Program-made: the position numbers and the translations under genes
Notes under the pieces: model-generated
Seen by the model: only the letters and a program-made list of their open reading frames with translations
The model's database searches: none
What the model was told of the DNA's origin: nothing
In this document: positions 14,385 to 20,205 of the stretch, in pieces
Layout of the letters: every line of letters starts with the position of its first letter
Position numbering within the stretch: position 1 is the first letter of the stretch
IMG/VR virus record: IMGVR_UViG_3300032224_000012
Coordinates: 1 to 23,556 of that record
Origin: a virus
Strand: one strand, 5' to 3'
Length of the DNA stretch: 23,556 bases

Positions 14385-16856
14385 ATGGCTGACTTATCCA
14401 GCATCCTGACTGATCCTAACTACGTCAACGCAAACGCTGCTACCAAGCAAGCGATCTTTGATAAGTTTTCAGCAAACGATACAAACTTTACCGGCGCTAA
14501 TCCTGCGACGCAGGATGCCATCCGTGTAAAGTTTGGTGTTGCGGGTATGCCTGCGCCGGCAGTTACCGGCGTTGACGCCATCCCTGGACAACGGTCTATA
14601 TCTAGGGCTGAAGCGCCTTTGTCTACATCTGAAAAGATTCGCGGCGCCATTGAAACGCCGTTTGCTGTTGGTGCCAATTTGATTTCGGGGCCAGTTACTT
14701 ATCTGGCTGGCGCGTTGGGCCCAGAAGCCCAACAAGCAGTTGCGCGCAATATTCAATACCAACCCCGCACACGTGTGGCACAAGACGTGTTAGAAGGCAT
14801 TGGAAGAACCGCTGAAGGTCTACCACCTTTTATGCCTACTATGGGTGTAACAAATGCGTTGCGTACAGCAACTCGGCCATCAGTAAATGTTTTGGCTGAA
14901 GAAGGCCAAATGATTAAGAGCGCAGTTGGCGCGCCGTTTGAGCAACGCGCAAATGCCTTGCAACAAGAACGCGTCGCGCAAAGCGTACGCAACGCACCTC
15001 AGATTGAAGCCGCGCAAAAAGCGGCTGAGTTGGGCATTGTGCTAAACCCTGCGGCATCTAACCCCACCAAGATGAACAAAATCAAAGGTGTGGTCATAGG
15101 CAACAAAGCCGTTGACACCAAGGCCGCCGCGTTGAACGACACGCGCTGGGGCGAGTTGGCCAAAGAAGAAATGGGCTTATCTGCTGACACAGTGCTAGAT
15201 AAAAAAGCATTTGAGACTGCACGCGATAACGTCAGCGCCCCGTATCGTGTCATTGAAAAAATGCCTGCTTTAACGCCAACGCAAGAAATTGGGATTGCGC
15301 TAGACAAATTACGCCAAAGTGAAGAATTGATTGGCGGTGCTAAAACTAAAGCAGCGATTGATCTATTGGTAGACGACGCCATGAACAAAATTGGCGGCGG
15401 TATGTCTGGCAATCAAGTTATTAAAAACATTCGCCAAATGCGAAACGAAGCGCAAGACATTTATCGGTCCAAAAAAGCAGGCGCAGCTTTGTCACCTGAA
15501 GAAATTGCAACTGCTGACACTAAGCTAGGTATTGCTAATAGCCTTGAAGCGTTGATTGAATCAAACATTCAAGACCCTAAAGCGCTAGATGACTTTAAAA
15601 AAGCGCGTGTTGCTATGGCCAAAACGTATGCGTACGAAGCTGCCACAGACATGAATACGGGCAAACTTGACCCTATGGCTATCGCTAAGATAACCGCAGG
15701 CGATAACAATTTGACAGGAACCATCGCTGACATTGGCAAGATCGCGGGTAACTTCCCCGAAATTGCTAAGGCAGGCACTGTTGCAGATCGCTACTTGCCT
15801 ACCCTAAGTCGTTCGGGCATAGGCGGTTCAGCCGGATATGCTATCGGTAGCTTGTTTGGCGCGCCGTTGACAGGCAGTATTGCAGGTGCTGCGATAGGTG
15901 GTTTGGTAAGTGCTGGCGGCGCTAAAGGCATGACTAGCCCCGCGTATCAATTAGCGCGTGCTGTGCCGACTGACTATCGCCCCCCAGTCAACATGTTGCG
16001 TCCAGCTAATATCAACTATGGGCCTAACCAGTTGACGCCGTACGATTACGGTCAGACTGCCGAAACACCATACCGTCCAAATTGGACGCCTGGTCAACCC
16101 GAAGTTAATTTCCCGCCATCCGCGCAGTACGCGGGGCCTGCACCAACGCCGCCACAACTTTCTGCGCCGTCAGCAGAAGGCACTATGGCTTCTATAGCTG
16201 CAGAGCGCGCGCGTCGCTACAACGTAGAAAAAGCAATGAATGAAGCGCCTATCGGAACGCCCCCTACGGCGATAAACCAAATGGCGTCTGTGCTTGAACA
16301 ACAAAACAAACCTCGCGGTGGTGGTTCAGTTATTGAAATTGACCCCGTAACCGGCAAAATGAGCGTCGGTGCTGAAGCCACCAAAGGTATGACACCTAAC
16401 ATTCAAGTAATTGAAAGTACAGGCGCTAATTTACAATCGGCGTCGCAAAAAGTTTCTGCAGGCAAATTGTTTGATTTAACTGCTGCAGAAAAAGTGGCGC
16501 TAGAAAAAACCAAAATTGATTTGGCCAACGCTGGCCCTGAGTTTGCCAAACTGACCGACAAAGCCATATCGGCTAAAATGATGGACCGCGAATGGGTTGA
16601 TGGCGCAATTGTTAAAGCGCGCCAGCAAGCCAACGCATTTGAAGCTATTGCCGCCCGCGCGGCTGATGAGCGCTCTCGTCAGGCCGCGCTGGTAAAGCGC
16701 GAGCAGATGATGGATTTGCTTGATACGCTTGAACAACAGTTCAGCAAAGAACGCCCAGCAACCAAAGGCGCGCAAGGTCCTAAGACCCGCGCCGCCCAGC
16801 GCAACGCTTTGCGTCCCACTGAAGCTGAAATTAAAAATAAGTTGAATGAACCATGA
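14385..16856 (+). CDS. Large DNA ejection protein, P22 gp16-like by position, 823 aa
   Basis: AAGGAA precedes the ATG. The N-terminus holds two tandem copies of a short helical motif (NYVNANAATKQAIFDKF and NFTGANPATQDAIRVKF, residues about 12-50). Long Ala/Lys/Glu helices follow. A glycine-zipper hydrophobic stretch at about residues 475-510 (GIGGSAGYAIGSLFGAPLTG followed by SIAGAAIGGLVSAGG) could insert into a membrane. A Pro/Tyr/Asn-rich region about 520-600 looks extended. The C-terminal third is again helical and basic. This design fits the largest ejection protein that helps form the trans-envelope conduit. It is longer than P22 gp16 (609 residues). No lysozyme or transglycosylase motif was seen. 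Its stop overlaps the next start by four bases. Confidence 0.75.
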   Translation: MADLSSILTDPNYVNANAATKQAIFDKFSANDTNFTGANPATQDAIRVKFGVAGMPAPAVTGVDAIPGQRSISRAEAPLSTSEKIRGAIETPFAVGANLISGPVTYLAGALGPEAQQAVARNIQYQPRTRVAQDVLEGIGRTAEGLPPFMPTMGVTNALRTATRPSVNVLAEEGQMIKSAVGAPFEQRANALQQERVAQSVRNAPQIEAAQKAAELGIVLNPAASNPTKMNKIKGVVIGNKAVDTKAAALNDTRWGELAKEEMGLSADTVLDKKAFETARDNVSAPYRVIEKMPALTPTQEIGIALDKLRQSEELIGGAKTKAAIDLLVDDAMNKIGGGMSGNQVIKNIRQMRNEAQDIYRSKKAGAALSPEEIATADTKLGIANSLEALIESNIQDPKALDDFKKARVAMAKTYAYEAATDMNTGKLDPMAIAKITAGDNNLTGTIADIGKIAGNFPEIAKAGTVADRYLPTLSRSGIGGSAGYAIGSLFGAPLTGSIAGAAIGGLVSAGGAKGMTSPAYQLARAVPTDYRPPVNMLRPANINYGPNQLTPYDYGQTAETPYRPNWTPGQPEVNFPPSAQYAGPAPTPPQLSAPSAEGTMASIAAERARRYNVEKAMNEAPIGTPPTAINQMASVLEQQNKPRGGGSVIEIDPVTGKMSVGAEATKGMTPNIQVIESTGANLQSASQKVSAGKLFDLTAAEKVALEKTKIDLANAGPEFAKLTDKAISAKMMDREWVDGAIVKARQQANAFEAIAARAADERSRQAALVKREQMMDLLDTLEQQFSKERPATKGAQGPKTRAAQRNALRPTEAEIKNKLNEP

Positions 16857-17047
16857 GCGATGTAGAAAAGGATTTTGCTGTGCATGAAGCTATCTGCGCT
16901 GAACGCTATCGGGTGATCTCAGATCGCTTGGAGACAGGCAAAGAGCGTATGCAACGCATTGAGTACATCTTATTTGCCCTGCTGTTGGCGGTCTTGTTTG
17001 GCCCAGGCGTGGCTGCCGAGTTTGTAAAAAAACTGATAGGTGTTTGA
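16853..17047 (+). CDS. Small single-TM protein, XhlA/holin-accessory-like, 64 aa
   Basis: The ATG overlaps the preceding TGA (ATGA). Residues 1-38 form a charged amphipathic helix (HEAICAERYRVISDRLETGK) and residues about 41-57 a single membrane segment (YILFALLLAVLFGPGVAAEF), followed by a short Lys-containing tail. A coiled helix followed by one C-terminal membrane span is the pattern of the haemolysin XhlA group that assists phage holins. The position at the start of the lysis region agrees. Assignment is by architecture, not by a specific motif. Confidence 0.6.
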   Translation: MSDVEKDFAVHEAICAERYRVISDRLETGKERMQRIEYILFALLLAVLFGPGVAAEFVKKLIGV

Positions 17048-17750
17048 CCCACTAACCATTGGCGCGGCTTTTAAGGCCATGCAATTGGCTTACGATGGAA
17101 TTACGTATTGTTGCGATGCCTTAAACCAAGGCAAAGTGGCCGTACAAAAAGTAAAAAAGGCAACAGATGACGCAACAGCAATTGTTAAAGAAGTCAAAGG
17201 AATCTGGGGGTTCTTTGCTGGGCTATTTAGTAAGCCAGAATCTAAGCCAGCCGCAGAAACCAAGTCTGTGGTCAAAAAGAAGGAAACCTACACAACGCAC
17301 ATTCCTAACGAGTCCGAAATTGTCCAACAGTTTATTGGACACTTAGGGGCATTTTTTAGACACCATAAGGAGTTAACCGAATATGTTGAAATTAAATATG
17401 AAGAAGTATTTAGAAGCGCTGATCCAGACCCTGAAACGATTCTGGAACTCTCTGTTTACAAAAACGAACTAGATCAGTCCTACGTCAGACTAAGTGGGAT
17501 GATGCGTGGGGCTAGTGTGCCTTACCAATTAGGACCGCTCTGGGATAACTATAATCAAATCTATAGTAAGGTACAAGCAGAACAACAAAAAAGAAAAGAA
17601 CAGATCAGAATCCGAAGGCAAATTGAAACCTACAAACGGGAAAGGTTTAGACAAGAAAAAATTGAACTCAGCATGGGATTGTTCTTGGTGCTAATCATAG
17701 TTTCTTGGCTTTATGCCGTATGGATAAATTCATTTACCGAGGGATTTTGA
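17040..17750 (+). CDS. Hypothetical membrane-anchored protein, 236 aa
   Basis: The start is GTG at 17040, overlapping the end of the previous gene by eight bases. The N-terminal 65 residues are helical (FDPLTIGAAFKAMQLAYDGI, then ATAIVKEVKGIWGFFAGLFS). A Lys/Glu linker follows, then a central helical domain (residues about 85-185: EIVQQFIGHLGAFFRHHKEL), a highly basic helix (QKRKEQIRIRRQIETYKRER) and one membrane span at about 212-231 (LSMGLFLVLIIVSWLYAVWI). The bulk is therefore probably cytoplasmic with a C-terminal tail anchor. I do not know a function. Its place between two small membrane proteins and before the holin suggests a role in lysis timing or membrane remodelling, which is inference only. 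Confidence 0.65.
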   Translation: MFDPLTIGAAFKAMQLAYDGITYCCDALNQGKVAVQKVKKATDDATAIVKEVKGIWGFFAGLFSKPESKPAAETKSVVKKKETYTTHIPNESEIVQQFIGHLGAFFRHHKELTEYVEIKYEEVFRSADPDPETILELSVYKNELDQSYVRLSGMMRGASVPYQLGPLWDNYNQIYSKVQAEQQKRKEQIRIRRQIETYKRERFRQEKIELSMGLFLVLIIVSWLYAVWINSFTEGF

Positions 17751-17896
17751 TTTTTGTGTGCGTGATTTTGTCCATCATCCTAATCATCACACCTGTGCTA
17801 ATTTCAATGTGGATCAAAATTCAAAAGGCAGAAATACGGGTTGAAAAGAAAGAGCGCCAGATCAACCGATTGATACAACAATTAAGGGAAAAATAA
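17720..17896 (+). CDS. Small single-TM protein with charged helix, 58 aa (possible inner-membrane spanin-like)
   Basis: I chose ATG 17720 over a TTG at 17705; both lie inside the end of the upstream gene and neither has a clear ribosome site, so coupling to upstream translation is likely. Residues about 8-33 form one strong membrane span (ILIFVCVILSIILIITPVLI). It is followed by a basic/acidic helix to the C-terminus (KIQKAEIRVEKKERQINRLI) with coiled-coil character. An N-terminal span plus coiled coil is the layout of an i-spanin, but 58 residues is short for bridging the periplasm and no outer-membrane lipoprotein partner was found. Its stop overlaps the holin start by one base. Confidence 0.55.
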   Translation: MDKFIYRGILIFVCVILSIILIITPVLISMWIKIQKAEIRVEKKERQINRLIQQLREK

Positions 17897-18372
17897 TGAA
17901 TGATTTATTCACTCTTCTTAAAGGCATTGCGCCTACTCTTGCTACTGCTGTTGCTGGGCCTTTGGGCGGTGCCGCTGTTAGCGCTATTGCTAGTCGCTTG
18001 GGTGTTGGTGACTCTGTTGAGGCGGTAGCCAAGGCTATTGCTGGTGACCCTGCCGCTGCTCAGAAAATTGCAGAGTTAGAGTTAGAGATGACAAAAGTGG
18101 CTATGGATGCCCAGAAGAACGAAGACAACAATGTCACTGCACGCTGGCAATCTGATAACCAGTCTGAAGGCTGGCTCAATAAAAACATTCGCCCAGCAAC
18201 CCTTGTGTATCTCCTGACTACCTACAACGTATTTGCCCTCATGTCAGCGTTTGGGCATCAAGTCAATGAGGCATATGTCAATTTGCTGGGACAATGGGGT
18301 ATGCTTGTTATGACCGCCTATTTTGGTGGCAAGACAATTGAAAATATTATGAAAATTAAGGGTGGCAAATGA
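17896..18372 (+). CDS. Holin of the 3TM (gene-transfer-agent type) superfamily, 158 aa
   Basis: The ATG overlaps the previous TAA by one base. The sequence follows the pattern of the 3TM holin family: an N-terminal hydrophobic Ala/Gly segment (TLATAVAGPLGGAAVSAIAS, residues about 14-33), a central helix ending in QSDNQSEGWLNKNIRPATLV, and two C-terminal hydrophobic stretches (about 96-118 and 128-146). The segment W-L-N-K-N-I-R-P before the second span is the most telling feature. Such proteins release endolysin or permeabilise the inner membrane. The endolysin gene follows with a four-base overlap. Confidence 0.85.
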   Translation: MNDLFTLLKGIAPTLATAVAGPLGGAAVSAIASRLGVGDSVEAVAKAIAGDPAAAQKIAELELEMTKVAMDAQKNEDNNVTARWQSDNQSEGWLNKNIRPATLVYLLTTYNVFALMSAFGHQVNEAYVNLLGQWGMLVMTAYFGGKTIENIMKIKGGK

Positions 18373-18818
18373 ACCTCTCCGAACACTTTACTCTTGACGA
18401 AGCAACGTACAGCGAGACTGCTATTCGTCTAAATATTGACAATTTGCCTAATCCCCAACAGTTTGAGAACATGAAAATGGCTGCTGGACATTTGGAGGAG
18501 GTTCGTAATGTCACAGGCGCTCTTCGTGTTAATTCTTGGCTACGCTTGCCCGATGTTAATGTGGCTGTTGGTGGCTCTAAAGTATCCAGTCACATGGACG
18601 GGTGGGCTATTGACTGCTCTTCTTCTGCTCATACTCCTTACGAACTATGTCAGCTTGTTCTAAAAACTGGTATCAAATTTGACCAGCTCATACACGAATA
18701 CGGTCACTGGATGCATGTGTCTTTTGCGCCTGAGATGCGCCAGCAAGAACTGACAATCTTCAAGCCAGAGGGTAAGTACAAGCCTGGTATCTTGACCGAG
18801 GCTGAGTACCACGCCTAA
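18369..18818 (+). CDS. Endolysin, M15-type D-Ala-D-Ala peptidase, 149 aa
   Basis: ATG at 18369 overlaps the holin stop (ATGA). The sequence contains the zinc-site pattern of peptidase family M15_3: SSHMDGWAID with His75 and Asp82, then EYGHWMHVSF with Glu110 and His116, giving the expected H...D...H ligands. The N-terminal NLSEHFTLDEATYSETA is also typical of this phage group. Such enzymes cut peptide cross-links in peptidoglycan. At 149 residues it is a normal single-domain length with no cell-wall-binding domain, as expected for a phage of a Gram-negative host. There is no signal peptide, so export depends on the holin. Confidence 0.9.
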   Translation: MNLSEHFTLDEATYSETAIRLNIDNLPNPQQFENMKMAAGHLEEVRNVTGALRVNSWLRLPDVNVAVGGSKVSSHMDGWAIDCSSSAHTPYELCQLVLKTGIKFDQLIHEYGHWMHVSFAPEMRQQELTIFKPEGKYKPGILTEAEYHA

Positions 18819-18919
18819 TCTTTGTCTACGCTGAACCAGAAGACGGCGATGATCACGCCGACGCCAACGACAGCGCCAGACAACAATAGAGCGATGATGG
18901 TTAAGATACTTTCAAGCAT
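18815..18919 (-). CDS. Tiny single-TM protein, 34 aa
   Basis: I start at the ATG at 18917-18919 rather than further upstream, because GAGGG lies five bases before it and the upstream part of the longer frame is covered by a better gene. The product is almost one membrane helix (ILTIIALLLSGAVVGVGVII) followed by AVFWFSVDKD. It overlaps the end of the preceding minus-strand gene by 19 bases. Its stop codon overlaps that of the endolysin gene on the other strand. A small membrane protein at the end of the early operon could modulate the host membrane or superinfection; no family is recognised. Confidence 0.5.
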   Translation of the reverse strand: MLESILTIIALLLSGAVVGVGVIIAVFWFSVDKD

Positions 18920-19080
18920 ACGGCCCTCGCAAGTATAAAGAAGTCTTTGGGTTTTAATCTGGCAGCGCGTTTGCTCTTGCGCTCGGCTGTCGCGGCCTGT
19001 GGGCTCTTGGACGCGGCGATCTGCAAGCGCCAAAAGTCTGGGTAATAAGTGGCCATGAATTGTGGGTGAAATGCGTTCAT
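18901..19080 (-). CDS. Small hypothetical protein, 59 aa
   Basis: The ATG (19078-19080) overlaps the TGA of the upstream minus-strand gene in the ATGA form and has GGGAG eight bases before it. The frame ends at TAA (18901-18903). The product begins MNAFHPQFMATYYPDFWRLQ. It then turns basic (ATAERKSKRAARLKPKDFFI) and ends in a hydrophobic ILARAVCLKVS. The aromatic N-terminus and basic middle might contact nucleic acid or membrane. No family is recognised. The interlocked start and the good ribosome site are the reasons for calling it a gene. Confidence 0.6.
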   Translation of the reverse strand: MNAFHPQFMATYYPDFWRLQIAASKSPQAATAERKSKRAARLKPKDFFILARAVCLKVS

Positions 19081-19289
19081 GTGTTGCGCTCCCTTAGTTG
19101 TTTCTCAGCCCATCTCGCGCCGTGCAAGAAGTCTTCGGATTTGGTTTTGTCTTCAGGCACTTCGCCCCAGTTCAACGGCTGCCAGGGCTTCTTGTAATCT
19201 TGAATGTCATCGTCATCTTCATGTCTTGGCTTACGCAAGATAACCTTGTCAGGGTCTGTTGGGTGTTCTTCAAAGGTTGCACTAGCCAT
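19077..19289 (-). CDS. Hypothetical acidic protein, 70 aa
   Basis: I use the ATG at 19287-19289 because GAGGAG lies seven bases upstream; a start 15 bases earlier is possible but has no such site. The product begins MASATFEEHPTDPDKVILRK, has an acidic patch HEDDDDIQDY, then a Trp-rich stretch KPWQPLNWGEVPEDK and a C-terminal helix FLHGARWAEKQLRERN. It has no Cys and is soluble. It overlaps the upstream gene by eight bases and the downstream one by four. Function unknown. Confidence 0.65.
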   Translation of the reverse strand: MASATFEEHPTDPDKVILRKPRHEDDDDIQDYKKPWQPLNWGEVPEDKTKSEDFLHGARWAEKQLRERNT

Positions 19290-19551
19290 TGTTCTTCTCC
19301 TCATCCGTCAGACCAGCCCATTTACTTGGCAATGGTCGTTTGTTTGGTTTACTCATGCGGTCAAGGTTATCCACGGGCTTCTCCAACTTAGCCAGTCGGT
19401 CGCCCAACTCGCGTATCAACATCCGAGCAATTGCTAGTTCTTCCATGATTGACTGGTATTTGTCCATCTGGCGGATGCCTTCTTTCCGCACATAGCTTTG
19501 TTCCATTGCGCTAAAGACTTCGCGTTCTTCTGGTGTTTCTATTTGCGTCAT
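19282..19551 (-). CDS. Hypothetical helical protein, 89 aa
   Basis: The ATG at 19549-19551 overlaps the stop of the upstream 49-aa gene (ATGA). The product begins MTQIETPEEREVFSAMEQSY and contains a long amphipathic helix, roughly residues 26-58 (MDKYQSIMEELAIARMLIRE), then a Pro/Lys/Arg-rich segment (SKPNKRPLPSKWAGLTDEEK). It probably forms a helical oligomer. No recognised family; part of the block of small early genes. Confidence 0.65.
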   Translation of the reverse strand: MTQIETPEEREVFSAMEQSYVRKEGIRQMDKYQSIMEELAIARMLIRELGDRLAKLEKPVDNLDRMSKPNKRPLPSKWAGLTDEEKNNG

Positions 19552-19697
19552 TTGACTAAACTCCTATAAGCGTTGATTGCGTCTTTCAAATCGTTTTGCA
19601 ATTGCTGAATATAGTCCTGCTGCTCTTGCATCTTGACGTATGCTTCTGCGGCAAACTTCGCTAAATTCTCATGGCTCCATGTCTCAAAGGTCGGCAT
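19548..19697 (-). CDS. Small helical protein, 49 aa
   Basis: The frame runs from ATG (19695-19697) to TGA (19548-19550), which overlaps the next start in ATGA form. The upstream end overlaps the zinc-ribbon gene by 14 bases. The product is MPTFETWSHENLAKFAAEAY followed by a coiled-coil-like helix (KMQEQQDYIQQLQNDLKDAI). It is short, but the interlocking with both neighbours and the coding character (no low-complexity artefact) support it. Function unknown; perhaps a small partner protein. Confidence 0.6.
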   Translation of the reverse strand: MPTFETWSHENLAKFAAEAYVKMQEQQDYIQQLQNDLKDAINAYRSLVK

Positions 19698-19881
19698 TTT
19701 TAGTCCTCATAGTTTTGCAATGATTCTGACGTTCTTCTTTAATATCTTCTGGCGGTATTACTACTTCTCGCGTAGTAAATCTATGCTCATTGGCGCATTC
19801 GCGTCTGCGGGTATACCCGAAAGTAGGTGACTTTTTCGTCTGTTTGACGATTGACCATGTGTCGCAGATCGGGCACTTCAC
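19684..19881 (-). CDS. NrdR-like zinc-ribbon protein, 65 aa
   Basis: The start is GTG (19879-19881), overlapping the upstream stop as GTGA. The first 39 residues match the zinc-ribbon part of NrdR: Cys3-Pro-Ile-Cys6, then RRRECANEHRFTTRE (25-39) with Cys29. In NrdR the second pair is CxxC; here position 32 is Glu and His33 may serve as the fourth ligand. The ATP-cone domain of NrdR is absent, replaced by 26 residues of charged helix (PPEDIKEERQNHCKTMRTKN). It is probably a small DNA-binding or transcription-modulating protein of the phage early operon; the target is unknown. Confidence 0.7.
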   Translation of the reverse strand: MKCPICDTWSIVKQTKKSPTFGYTRRRECANEHRFTTREVVIPPEDIKEERQNHCKTMRTKNADL

Positions 19882-20069
19882 GGTTGGCGTGCCTCTTGTA
19901 GTATCTCGATGCGCTCGCGTGCAGCGCGCAAGGTCGTGTAGCGCTGATGTAAGCGTTCCAGCACCGCCACGCGCTTGGCGTCTGCTCGTTCTTCGGTCAA
20001 CATTTCTAGCACCTTGGCCTCATCCAAGGTCCTAAGTTCAGCGTTTAATTTTCGCCATGTAAGTGCCAA
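19878..20069 (-). CDS. Small helical phage protein, 63 aa
   Basis: The start is TTG (20067-20069), supported by a perfect GGAGGT six bases upstream. The product begins MALTWRKLNAELRTLDEAKV and contains ERLHQRYTTLRAARERIEIL, a dense Arg/Leu amphipathic helix pattern that I associate with a small conserved protein of proteobacterial phages, function unknown. It overlaps both the 55-aa gene upstream and the zinc-ribbon gene downstream. The basic helix could contact nucleic acid. Confidence 0.65.
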   Translation of the reverse strand: MALTWRKLNAELRTLDEAKVLEMLTEERADAKRVAVLERLHQRYTTLRAARERIEILQEARQP

Positions 20070-20205
20070 TTTTTACCTCCAGTTTAGTAATTGTTGCTAA
20101 TGTTTTCAATAACGTGCGTCTTGCCGCGTTAGAGTCTTTTTGGTGTATTTTTAAAATGGATCGCGCGGCTTTGAGCTGCGCTTTCCATAGGTTTATGCGT
20201 GTCAT
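20038..20205 (-). CDS. Small basic protein, 55 aa
   Basis: The ATG (20203-20205) overlaps the helicase stop as ATGA and has GGAGGAA just upstream; the TGA is at 20038-20040. The product begins MTRINLWKAQLKAARSILKI and is Lys/Arg-rich and helical (RRTLLKTLATITKLEVKIGT) with almost no acidic residues. The 3' part overlaps the next gene by 32 bases in another frame and contains that gene's ribosome site. A nucleic-acid-binding role is plausible from charge alone. No family recognised. Confidence 0.55.
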   Translation of the reverse strand: MTRINLWKAQLKAARSILKIHQKDSNAARRTLLKTLATITKLEVKIGTYMAKIKR

